DNA of 6,704 nt from Porticoccus sp964608185. GTDB lineage: Bacteria; Pseudomonadota; Gammaproteobacteria; Pseudomonadales; Porticoccaceae. Under the pieces are notes generated by a model, which saw nothing but the letters and a program-made list of their open reading frames with translations, was not told the DNA's origin and did not search any database. This document shows positions 1 to 6,646 of this stretch, piece after piece. How positions within the stretch are numbered: position 1 is the first letter of the stretch; the number at the start of each line of letters is the position of its first letter. A program made the translations under genes and the position numbers. The stretch is taken from positions 1-6,704 of the forward strand of contig CAZSMR010000046.1 of the NCBI GenBank assembly GCA_964608185.1, given 5' to 3'.

Positions 1-3000
1 AAATTTAGGCCAGTTTTCGGCACCAGGTATTAATGACTTTAAGTTAGCTAACATTTGACAACCATTACACACGCCGAGCGAAAAAACTTCTTTTCGATTA
101 AAAAAATTCTGAAATGCATCATTGAGTTTGTTATTAAACAGAATTGATTTTGCCCATCCTCCACCTGCTCCTAAAACATCTCCATATGAGAAGCCTCCGC
201 AAGCTACAAGACCTTTGAAATTTTCTAGCTCAAACCGACCATCAATTAAGTCACTCATATGCACATCTACAGAATCAAATTCTGCTCGATTAAAGGCTGC
301 AGCCATCTCAATCTGTCCATTCACGCCTTGTTCACGAAGAATCGCAATACGAGGCTTTACACCCTGATTTATATATGGAGTAGCTATATCTTTATTCAAA
401 TCGAAACTTAAATTAGTTCTAATTCCAGGATTTTCTACAAGTAAGTTATCAAACTCCTGTTGAGCGCATACGGCATTTCCTCTTCTTTCTTGAATCCTGA
501 AACTTGTTTCACTCCAATCTCTTTGCAAATTGATGACGCTATTACTATAGAGGGCCACTTTTTCATAATTAATCACTACTTTACTTAAATTGTTTAATGT
601 ACCTATTTTAGTTGCTCGTATGTTAAGACTAGAAAAATAGTTGCTAATGAATTCAATTTTTTTATCAGACACTTGTAGAACGGCACCTAGCTCTTCATTA
701 AAAAGTGTTTCTAGGTGATTTACACCATGGCCATCCAAGTCGATGTCTATTCCAGTATGCCCTGCAAACGCCATTTCAATCAAAGTGGTAAATAAGCCGC
801 CGTCAGAACGATCATGGTAAGCAAGAAGCATATCGGTAGCATTTAACACTTGAATGGCTTCAAAAAAGTTTTTAAGTAGGATACTTTCCTTTATATCTGG
901 TGGTGTTTTACCCAAAGTATTGTATGTTTGAGCAAGAATAGATCCACCCATACGATTCTTATTCTGACCTAGATCAACATAAAGTAGCGAAGTATTACCT
1001 AAATTTGATCTAAGTTGGGGGGTAAGTGTTCTTCTCACATCCTGAACTGGACTGAATGCAGTAACTACTAGCGATAGAGGGGAAGTAACAGACTTTTCAA
1101 GACCCTCTTCTTGCCAAGTTGTGCGCATAGACATTGAGTCTTTACCCACTGGGATAGCTATTCCTAGTTGTGGGCAAAATTCCATACCTATAGCTTCAAC
1201 AGCACGATAGAGCTTCTCGTCCTCTCCTAAATATCCAGACGCAGACATCCAGTTTGCTGACAGCTTAATATCAGAAATATTTTTAATACTACAAGCAGAG
1301 ATATTAGTGATTGCTTCTCCAATTGCCATTCGAGCTGATGCTGGTGCGTCTAGTAATGCTATTGGCGGCCTCTCACCCATAGCCATGGCCTCTCCTTTGT
1401 ATGAGTCATATGCTGCTGATGTAACAGCACAATCTGAAACAGGCACTTGCCATGGTCCTATCATTTGATCTCTTGTAACAGTTCCAGTAACACTTCGATC
1501 GCCTATTGTTATTAAGAAACTTTTACTAGCTACAGTAGGATGCTTTATCACACGAGAAATAGCCTCTTTTATCGTAATCCTAGATAAATCAAATTGTACT
1601 GATGATGTGGATATTGATTTTACATTTTTATGAATTTTAGGTGGCTTACCGAACAAAACGGACATGGGTATATCTATTGGATTCACTTCACATTTTTCAT
1701 CGGAAAGTATAATTTGTTTGTTTTTTAGTGACTCACCAACAGAGGCATATGGACACCTTTCTCGATGACATATATCCTCAAATTTAGCTAAATTTTCTGG
1801 CCTTACTGCCATGACATATCTTTCTTGTGCTTCATTGCACCAAATAGCAAGAGGAGACATACTTGAATCGTCATTTGGTATGTCTCTTAATTCGAATCTT
1901 CCGCCACAGCCTCCATCCTTTACTAATTCTGGAAAAGCATTAGACAGACCCCCTGCTCCAACATCATGAATAAAAGCTATTGGATTTAAATCATCAAGTT
2001 GCCAGCATTGATCGATTACTTCTTGGCATCGCCGCTCCATTTCTGGATTTTGTCGTTGCACAGAAGCAAAATCTAGGTCTTCAGCACTAGAGCCAGATGA
2101 CATTGAAGAGGCAGCCCCTCCACCTAAACCAATCAACATAGCAGGTCCACCAATGACAATAAGCTTGCAACCAGCTTTAAATTTGAATTGTTTTATATCT
2201 TTAGTGCGAATATTTCCATAACCACCAGCTATCATTATTGGCTTATGGTAGCCCCGGCGTGCACCTCCGTGATCGATCTCGAAGGTACGAAAGTAGCCGC
2301 ATATGTTTGGCCGTCCAAATTCGTTATTAAATGCCGCCCCCCCTAATGGACCTTCAATCATTATATCTAAGGAGGAAGCAATACGATCAGGTTTACCGTA
2401 ATTCTTTTCCCATGGTTGCATGAAATCTGGTATACAGAGATTAGAGACAGTAAATCCAGTGAGACCTGCTTTCGGTTTGGACCCTCTGCCTACTGCTCCT
2501 TCGTCGCGAATTTCGCCACCAGATCCAGTACCAGCTCCAGAAAAAGGCGATATTGCAGTTGGGTGGTTGTGAGTTTCAACCTTTATTAATATATTGATTG
2601 GCTCAATATTAGAACTATAAATTTTAGTTGTAGGGTGGGGATAAAATCTTCCTGCTGAATTTCCAGCTATAACTGCTGCATTATCATCGTAAGCGGAAAG
2701 AACATTCTGCTTGGACTTCTCATGAGTATTTTTTATCATCCCAAAAAGTGACATCGCTTGGCTATTTCCATCGATAGTCCATGTAGAGTTAAAAATTTTA
2801 TGCCGACAATGCTCAGAATTAGCCTGAGCAAACATCATTAATTCAACATCAGTTGGATCTCTAGCCAACTCCATAAAGCTAGAGGCCAGATAATCTACTT
2901 CATCATCAGCTAGAGCTAAACCTAGGCGCATATTTGCTTTTTGAAGTGCTATCTTTCCGTCACTTAGAACGGGTATTGTCTTCATTTTTTCTTGGTCATG

Positions 3001-3453
3001 AGTATGAAATAACAGCTGTGCGCTATCTATATCTGATAATACAGTCTCTGTCATACGATCATGAATTAAGGCATGTAAAGATTTTTTTACAGGGTTATCG
3101 TTTACTCCCCTGAAATAATAGGCGACTCCTCTTTCTATTCGTTTGATAGAAAGTAATCCGGCGTTTCGTGCAATATTAGTTGCCTTAGTTGACCAAGCAG
3201 AAATAGTGCCTGGACGCGGGACTACTAAGCGCATCTCTCCATTTGTTTTAATAGCGGAAGATTTAGGTCCATATAGCAGTAATGAGCTAATAATTTTAGC
3301 CTCATTGGTTGTCAGCTCTGAGTCTATATCAACAAAATGTACATACTGGGCACCAATACTTGATACAGACGGATCTATTTCTTGGATAGATTTAAGTAAT
3401 TTTTGACTACTAAATTTTGAGAAAGGAGATAAGCCATGAAAAATAAGCATCAT
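1..3453 (-). CDS. purL: Phosphoribosylformylglycinamidine (FGAM) synthase, large single-chain type; 3' end outside the window
   Basis: PurL carries out the fourth step of de novo purine synthesis in the cytosol: FGAR + ATP + glutamine gives FGAM + ADP + phosphate + glutamate. The frame is open from the start to the left edge, giving 1151 codons; the E. coli enzyme has about 1295, so roughly 145 C-terminal residues are missing because of the window border. Visible in order: an N-terminal PurS-like domain (to ~120, with RPGTISAWSTKATNIA); the linker motif SEHCRHK (~213-219); the first AIRS-like domain with ETHNHPTAISPFSG (active-site His near 295-297) and GPLGGAAFNNEFGRP; GDRSVTG (~651-657); the second AIRS-like domain with GKDSMSM (770-776) and HDRSDGG (880-886); then a class I glutaminase domain from ~1033 with its nucleophile Cys1129 in GVCNGCQ. 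The catalytic His and Glu would lie beyond the edge. Start ATG-ATG (MM) matches the E. coli protein, with a modest GAG Shine-Dalgarno at 3462-3464, 8 nt upstream. Residue 1098 is Gly where E. coli has Glu (GAGGGWAKS against GAGEGWAKS). Confidence 0.98.
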   Translation of the reverse strand, partial: MMLIFHGLSPFSKFSSQKLLKSIQEIDPSVSSIGAQYVHFVDIDSELTTNEAKIISSLLLYGPKSSAIKTNGEMRLVVPRPGTISAWSTKATNIARNAGLLSIKRIERGVAYYFRGVNDNPVKKSLHALIHDRMTETVLSDIDSAQLLFHTHDQEKMKTIPVLSDGKIALQKANMRLGLALADDEVDYLASSFMELARDPTDVELMMFAQANSEHCRHKIFNSTWTIDGNSQAMSLFGMIKNTHEKSKQNVLSAYDDNAAVIAGNSAGRFYPHPTTKIYSSNIEPINILIKVETHNHPTAISPFSGAGTGSGGEIRDEGAVGRGSKPKAGLTGFTVSNLCIPDFMQPWEKNYGKPDRIASSLDIMIEGPLGGAAFNNEFGRPNICGYFRTFEIDHGGARRGYHKPIMIAGGYGNIRTKDIKQFKFKAGCKLIVIGGPAMLIGLGGGAASSMSSGSSAEDLDFASVQRQNPEMERRCQEVIDQCWQLDDLNPIAFIHDVGAGGLSNAFPELVKDGGCGGRFELRDIPNDDSSMSPLAIWCNEAQERYVMAVRPENLAKFEDICHRERCPYASVGESLKNKQIILSDEKCEVNPIDIPMSVLFGKPPKIHKNVKSISTSSVQFDLSRITIKEAISRVIKHPTVASKSFLITIGDRSVTGTVTRDQMIGPWQVPVSDCAVTSAAYDSYKGEAMAMGERPPIALLDAPASARMAIGEAITNISACSIKNISDIKLSANWMSASGYLGEDEKLYRAVEAIGMEFCPQLGIAIPVGKDSMSMRTTWQEEGLEKSVTSPLSLVVTAFSPVQDVRRTLTPQLRSNLGNTSLLYVDLGQNKNRMGGSILAQTYNTLGKTPPDIKESILLKNFFEAIQVLNATDMLLAYHDRSDGGLFTTLIEMAFAGHTGIDIDLDGHGVNHLETLFNEELGAVLQVSDKKIEFISNYFSSLNIRATKIGTLNNLSKVVINYEKVALYSNSVINLQRDWSETSFRIQERRGNAVCAQQEFDNLLVENPGIRTNLSFDLNKDIATPYINQGVKPRIAILREQGVNGQIEMAAAFNRAEFDSVDVHMSDLIDGRFELENFKGLVACGGFSYGDVLGAGGGWAKSILFNNKLNDAFQNFFNRKEVFSLGVCNGCQMLANLKSLIPGAENWPKF

Positions 3454-3469
3454 TAATTAATCTCGAAAG

Positions 3470-3479
3470 CTAGTACTAG
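3470..3479. repeat. Perfect 10-bp palindrome CTAGTACTAG in the purL leader
   Basis: CTAGTACTAG is identical to its own reverse complement. It lies just upstream of the purL ribosome binding region and downstream of the candidate -10 element, where a repressor or a short RNA hairpin could act. The two CTAG cores are 2 bp apart, whereas TrpR operators have CTAG cores 4 bp apart, so a TrpR site is not supported. Confidence 0.5.
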
Positions 3480-3502
3480 TTATTGTTTGTTGTTTATTGG
3501 TT

Positions 3503-3532
3503 ATTGTACTGGAAATTATTTAAGTTAGTCAT
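3503..3532 (-). promoter_or_regulatory. Candidate sigma-70 promoter for purL
   Basis: On the minus strand a -10-like TACAAT (3503-3508, 5 of 6 to consensus) lies 18 nt downstream of a -35-like ATGACT (3527-3532, 4 of 6). Transcription would begin near 3495 and give a leader of about 40 nt before the purL ATG. The 137-bp gap, unlike the tight junctions in most of this cluster, makes a separate promoter reasonable. In such AT-rich DNA, matches of this quality can occur by chance. No PurR-like operator (consensus ACGCAAACGTTTTCGT) is visible. Confidence 0.4.
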
Positions 3533-3590
3533 AGCTAGATATTTAAATACTTCATACTAGATAAATAAAATGAGATATGTGTAGTAGCAA

Positions 3591-4067
3591 TTAGCGCAAT
3601 GATCTTTTGGCTCTAAAAAAATTGGTCATTAGTTCACTTGCCTCTTTCTTCATTACACCACCTTTGACCTGAAAAATATGGTTATAATGAGCTTGATTGG
3701 GAAGCTTCAGATGGCTGACAACCGCTCCAGATTTTGGTTCAGTAGCGCCGTAGACAAGTCTCGATACACGAGCGTGAATAATTGCTCCTATACACATTGT
3801 ACATGGCTCAATAGTCACATAGAGGGTTGTGTCTGGAAGTCGATAGTTCTGCAACAACTTCCCTGCATTTCTTAAAGTCAGTATTTCTGCATGGGCTGTT
3901 GGGTCACAGCCTGAAATAGGCATATTAAAAGCACTGCTAATTAACTTCTCGTCTTTTACTAATAAAGCACCTACTGGTACCTCATCGTTTTCTAAGCACT
4001 TTTTAGCAAGGAGTAATGCTTTTTTCATCCAATAATTGTCTATAATAGCTACGTCATTGTTTTGCAT
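3591..4067 (-). CDS. tadA: tRNA-specific adenosine-34 deaminase
   Basis: TadA is a zinc-dependent cytidine/deoxycytidylate-deaminase-fold enzyme that converts adenosine 34 of tRNA-Arg(ACG) to inosine, so that one tRNA reads CGU, CGC and CGA. It is normally essential and acts as a homodimer. The 158-residue product has the expected length and closely follows E. coli TadA: YWMKKALLLAKK near the N-terminus, PVGALLV (31-37), zinc/catalytic motif DPTAHAE (55-61; His59 a zinc ligand and Glu61 the proton shuttle), QNYRLPDTTLYVTIEPC (73-89), and PCTMC (88-92) with zinc ligands Cys89 and Cys92. The C-terminal FFRAKRS is the usual basic tail. The ATG start has a GGAAG Shine-Dalgarno at 4072-4076, only 4 nt away. 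The gene follows the DUF457 gene after 65 bp and precedes purL after 137 bp. All catalytic residues are present, so it should be active. Confidence 0.97.
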   Translation of the reverse strand: MQNNDVAIIDNYWMKKALLLAKKCLENDEVPVGALLVKDEKLISSAFNMPISGCDPTAHAEILTLRNAGKLLQNYRLPDTTLYVTIEPCTMCIGAIIHARVSRLVYGATEPKSGAVVSHLKLPNQAHYNHIFQVKGGVMKKEASELMTNFFRAKRSLR

Positions 4068-4132
4068 TTATCTTCCGTAATATATTTACGTAAAAAATTT
4101 TCACTCTTAATAAATTTTTTTAAGCTGATTTA
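4068..4132 (-). other. 65-bp AT-rich gap upstream of tadA
   Basis: The gap between the DUF457 stop and the tadA start is almost entirely A and T. It contains a perfect palindrome TTTACGTAAA (4085-4094) and a short inverted repeat CGTAA-5 nt-TTACG (4076-4090) whose edge touches the tadA Shine-Dalgarno, plus a weak AT-only imperfect hairpin (4106-4124). I could not find a well-spaced -35/-10 pair, so tadA may depend on transcription from upstream. Confidence 0.35.
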
Positions 4133-5137
4133 TTAATCATTTATAATCATTTCAAAGAGTTCTTTGAGGCTACTTTCAGACTTTTTTCGATTACTTACAA
4201 ATTTAACATGCTGAAGAGTGCTAGCTTCCTTATCAAGCTCTATGCCCCATAGGCCAGATATCTGGTTTGGTAATATAGAGTATCGTATATCGATAATAAG
4301 ATTTCTATTATTAGGCGATACAGCTAAGTAGTTTTGACTGAACCAAGCGAATCGTTCTATATCTTTTGCTTGTTGAGAGTCGGCATCAAGCCATTCAAAG
4401 TCTTTTGAGAGGTTTAGTTTCGCTATACTGTTTCCTTGAAAAATTTTCTTTGTTAGAAGCAGACTGACCCCATCGGTATAGAATCTATTTTCTGTTTCAT
4501 ATATTATTTTCCATAAAAATAAATTAGCAAAAGTAGGTTTTACATTGATTCGTAAAATTTCATGCCCTCTTTGCTTAGCAAGCTCTTGCCCTACATTTAA
4601 AGCTTTTTGATTTAAAACTAGACCAAGTAATAAGTATAAAATAGCCCAGCAAACCGCGTATCTTGATAAAGATATTTTCTTTAAATATATACTAAAAATA
4701 ACTAGTATAATAATTGGGACTGTGAAAAATGGATCAATTATAGAGATATTGTTCCAGCTTATCCTCTCGTAACTGAAGGGCCAAAAAAGTAGTGTCCCAT
4801 AGCTCGTGCAAGCATCTAAAAGCCCATGTGTGCCATAACCAACAGTTGAAAAAAACCAAACTTTTTTGAAAGAGATACGTTCACGGATTTTAGAGAAACA
4901 ATAAAAAAAAGATGCACATATAGCACCACCAAAAGGAATAAAAATTAAAGAATGAGTGAACTGTCTATGAAATTCTAAAAAAAGTAATGGGTCGCTTTCT
5001 GACCTTATAAAAATGTCAATATCTGGTGCAATGCCAGAAATAAAACCAATTAACCCAATTAACCCAAGAATTTTTTTATCCCGAACAAATGATTGAGCAA
5101 ATGAAGAACCTATTATACCTTGGCTAATAGGATCCAT
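4133..5137 (-). CDS. Membrane-bound putative metal-dependent hydrolase, YbcI/DUF457 (COG1988) family
   Basis: This 334-residue protein matches the YbcI/YdjM/DUF457 family of inner-membrane proteins annotated as metal-dependent hydrolases; no substrate is established. Family signatures are visible: N-terminal MDPISQGIIGSS, APDID (37-41), FHRQFTHS (56-63), and GTHGLLDACTSYGT (102-114) followed by WPFS. Asp39/Asp41, His57/His62 and His104/Asp108 are candidate metal ligands in or beside the membrane. Hydrophobic segments lie near 24-40, 64-82, 92-102, 135-152 and 160-177. The remainder (~180-334) is a polar domain without membrane segments, which I do not recognise and which could face the cytosol or periplasm. 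The ATG shares its A with the upstream symporter's stop codon (TAATG), indicating translational coupling, and an AGGTGA Shine-Dalgarno lies just upstream. E. coli YdjM of this family is LexA-controlled, but no LexA box is visible here. Family membership is fairly sure; function is unknown. Confidence 0.85.
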   Translation of the reverse strand: MDPISQGIIGSSFAQSFVRDKKILGLIGLIGFISGIAPDIDIFIRSESDPLLFLEFHRQFTHSLIFIPFGGAICASFFYCFSKIRERISFKKVWFFSTVGYGTHGLLDACTSYGTLLFWPFSYERISWNNISIIDPFFTVPIIILVIFSIYLKKISLSRYAVCWAILYLLLGLVLNQKALNVGQELAKQRGHEILRINVKPTFANLFLWKIIYETENRFYTDGVSLLLTKKIFQGNSIAKLNLSKDFEWLDADSQQAKDIERFAWFSQNYLAVSPNNRNLIIDIRYSILPNQISGLWGIELDKEASTLQHVKFVSNRKKSESSLKELFEMIIND

Positions 5138-6447
5138 TAATCACCTTTTTTTTGGCAGCAAATAGCGACATTTGTCTGCTCTCCAGAAAGTCGAGAAATA
5201 ATAGTTGCACAAACTATATCTCCCCAAACGTTAACGCTGGTGCGACACATATCTAGAACTCGATCAAAGACCATCAGAACACCTATAGCTTCAACTGGAA
5301 GGCCAATGCTACCAAGAATTATAGCTATTGCTACCAGGGATGCTGAAGGAACGCCAGCAACACCGATTGATGTCAAAAGAGCAACTATAACAATCGTAAA
5401 CTGCATCCCTAGACTCAAATCAAGCCCATATGCCTGCGCAAGAAACATTGCTGCAGCACACTCGTATAATGCAGTACCATTCATATTGACAGTTGCACCT
5501 AGCGGAAGGACAAAGCTAGAAATCCCGCTGGATACCCCTATATTTTTTTCTAGAGCCCTCATAGATACTGGTAATGTAGCAGATGAAGATGCTGTTGAAA
5601 AAGCTGTTAGCATTGCGGATGAAGCTGCTTTAATTGTACTAACTGGGTTAGTTTTTGCGACAAATCTCAACAAAATAGGTAGGACAACTATTGTATGAAT
5701 GAATAATGCAGCAACTACTGTTAGTGAAAATATTGCAAGTGGCTTAACTGCAACAAAGCCTGTCTTTGCTATAACTCCTGCAACAAGCCCAAAGACTCCA
5801 ATTGGTGCAAATTTCATAATCCATTCAGTCATAAGCATCATCACACGAAACGTAGCATCCCAGAATTTAAAAAAAGAGGCTTTTAGCTGTTCTGGTAGTT
5901 TTGTAATGAAATAACCAAATAGTATGGCGAAAAAAATTAACCCAAGCATCTGTCCTTCTGCAGCAGCACTTACGATGTTTGGAGGTACCATTCGTATAAA
6001 TATATTTGCTACATCAGCTGCGCCCTTACCTTCTATATGCTTCTCTAGCCCCTCTATATTGAGGTTATTTAATGCCAGAAGCTTTCCAGCTGGCTCACCA
6101 TTAACATAGCCTGGCGATACTAAATTAATGAGACTGAGACCAATTAATATTGCGAACATTGTTGTAATGGCATAAAAAATTAACGTTCGTACTCCTATAG
6201 ACTTTAAGTTAATAGAATCTCCCATTCCCGCTATTCCAACGATTATGGAAGAAACAATTAATGGAACTATAATCATTTTTAGTGCGTTAAGAAAAATAGT
6301 ACCGATATATTCAAATACAGAAACATATGGAATACCAAGGAAATGCAAGGGATTTCCATCTAATGAGCCATACTTAACTAATGATCCAGCAATTGCAGCT
6401 AAAGTTATCGCTATTAATATCTGCCAATGTAGGGAAAGTTTTTTCAT
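5137..6447 (-). CDS. Sodium-coupled acidic amino acid/dicarboxylate symporter (DAACS family, GltPh/EAAT-like)
   Basis: This inner-membrane importer belongs to the dicarboxylate/amino acid:cation symporter family, which works as homotrimers with an elevator mechanism. With the start at 6447 the product has 436 residues, normal for the family, and is hydrophobic throughout. Hairpin 1 carries the serine-rich STASSSATLP (284-293), TM7 has GATVNMNGTALYE (316-328), hairpin 2 has GVAGVPSAS (362-370), and TM8 has DRVLDMCRTSVNVWGD (395-410). By alignment with GltPh, Asp399 would bind the substrate amino group and Arg402 its side-chain carboxylate, so glutamate or aspartate is the likeliest substrate; Asp395, Asn406 and Asp410 match other binding residues. 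The TM7 motif has Asn323 where GltPh and mammalian EAATs have Asp. A longer reading from TTG at 6471 (8 more residues) is possible, but ATG 6447 gives the typical N-terminus (MKKLSLHWQIL), a purine-rich site upstream, and a one-base gap after the preceding stop. Confidence 0.94.
   Translation of the reverse strand: MKKLSLHWQILIAITLAAIAGSLVKYGSLDGNPLHFLGIPYVSVFEYIGTIFLNALKMIIVPLIVSSIIVGIAGMGDSINLKSIGVRTLIFYAITTMFAILIGLSLINLVSPGYVNGEPAGKLLALNNLNIEGLEKHIEGKGAADVANIFIRMVPPNIVSAAAEGQMLGLIFFAILFGYFITKLPEQLKASFFKFWDATFRVMMLMTEWIMKFAPIGVFGLVAGVIAKTGFVAVKPLAIFSLTVVAALFIHTIVVLPILLRFVAKTNPVSTIKAASSAMLTAFSTASSSATLPVSMRALEKNIGVSSGISSFVLPLGATVNMNGTALYECAAAMFLAQAYGLDLSLGMQFTIVIVALLTSIGVAGVPSASLVAIAIILGSIGLPVEAIGVLMVFDRVLDMCRTSVNVWGDIVCATIISRLSGEQTNVAICCQKKGD
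5141..5147 (-). promoter_or_regulatory. Ribosome binding site of the DUF457 gene inside the symporter's 3' end
   Basis: On the minus strand AAGGTGA lies 3 nt before the ATG at 5137, with its AGG core 6 nt away. It sits within the last codons of the symporter, next to an 8-A run (5146-5153), and supports the TAATG start at 5137. Confidence 0.6.
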
Positions 6448-6448
6448 A

Positions 6449-6646
6449 TTACTCATTTCCATCACTAACAATTAAAGCACTAATTTCGCCTTCATAAACT
6501 TCGGTATCTATCTTATTTGGATTACAGCAGATCTCACAATCAAATATCTCTACATTATTGCCACTGAATGTTTGCTCAATGCCCAAATCAATTTCAAATC
6601 TTTCAAAACAAAAATGACAGGTTATTATTTGCTCACTTGACATCAT
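6449..6646 (-). CDS. Small CPXCG-motif cysteine-rich protein
   Basis: This 65-residue acidic protein resembles the CPXCG-motif cysteine-rich family (Pfam Cys_rich_CPXG), small proteobacterial proteins of unknown function, likely metal-binding. With the start at 6646 the cysteines are Cys10 and Cys13 (CHFC), then Cys37, Cys40 and Cys41 (DCEICC), followed by the family-typical NP and an acidic beta-rich tail (EVYEGEISALIVSDGNE). A CxxC pair plus a CxxCC group suggests a zinc-ribbon-like site. The first motif is CHFCF instead of the canonical CPxCG, so both Pro and Gly are replaced. The ATG at 6646 shares its A with the guaA stop (TAATG) and has a purine-rich GAGTGGGA about 8 nt upstream; a GTG at 6655 would lie inside guaA and is less likely. 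It has no signal peptide or membrane segment, so it is probably cytosolic. One base separates its stop from the symporter start. Confidence 0.85.
   Translation of the reverse strand: MMSSEQIITCHFCFERFEIDLGIEQTFSGNNVEIFDCEICCNPNKIDTEVYEGEISALIVSDGNE
6452..6460 (-). promoter_or_regulatory. Ribosome binding site that favours the ATG at 6447 for the symporter
   Basis: On the minus strand GGAAATGAG occupies 6460-6452, giving GGA 10 nt and GAG 4 nt upstream of the ATG at 6447. The ATG at 6456 lies inside this stretch and the TTG at 6471 has no clear purine-rich site, so 6447 is preferred. Confidence 0.5.

Larger units (their letters stand above)
3454..3590. other. 137-bp tadA-purL intergenic region with palindromes and short direct repeats
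   Basis: This gap is AT-rich and holds no plausible gene. It contains four CTAG tetramers (3470, 3476, 3535, 3557), a perfect palindrome CTAGTACTAG (3470-3479), a second perfect palindrome TATTTAAATA (3540-3549), and two direct repeats: GTTATTGT at 3479 and 3500 (21 bp apart) and CTAGATA at 3535 and 3557 (22 bp apart). Spacings of 21-22 bp put each pair on the same face of the helix. I see no GC-rich hairpin plus U-run after the tadA stop, so no convincing intrinsic terminator. A regulatory role is inferred from the arrangement only. Confidence 0.45.

Noticed and set aside
122..367. Plus-strand open frame inside purL
   Set aside because: It lies opposite the clearly conserved glutaminase domain of PurL and its translation is low-complexity with no recognisable motif.
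3143..3406. Plus-strand open frame opposite the purL N-terminus
   Set aside because: It is a shadow of the conserved N-terminal PurL domain on the other strand, with no recognisable protein motif.
3470..3479. Possible TrpR operator (CTAG pair) upstream of purL
   Set aside because: TrpR sites have CTAG cores 4 bp apart, while here they are 2 bp apart and the flanks do not match; TrpR has no expected role at purL.
4106..4124. Possible intrinsic terminator between the DUF457 gene and tadA
   Set aside because: The stem is only A/T apart from one C-G pair, has a mismatch, and the T-run is displaced by about ten bases, so it would be too weak.
5146..5153. Run of eight A residues at the symporter's 3' end as a programmed frameshift or slippage site
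   Set aside because: The reading frame does not fit the A-AAA-AAG slippery heptamer, and both shifted frames stop within a few codons without fusing to the DUF457 protein.
5240..6475. Four plus-strand open frames (5240-5698, 5699-5914, 5924-6109, 6245-6475) antisense to the symporter
   Set aside because: All lie opposite a well-conserved membrane protein gene. Their translations follow from the antisense of hydrophobic codons and show no domain.
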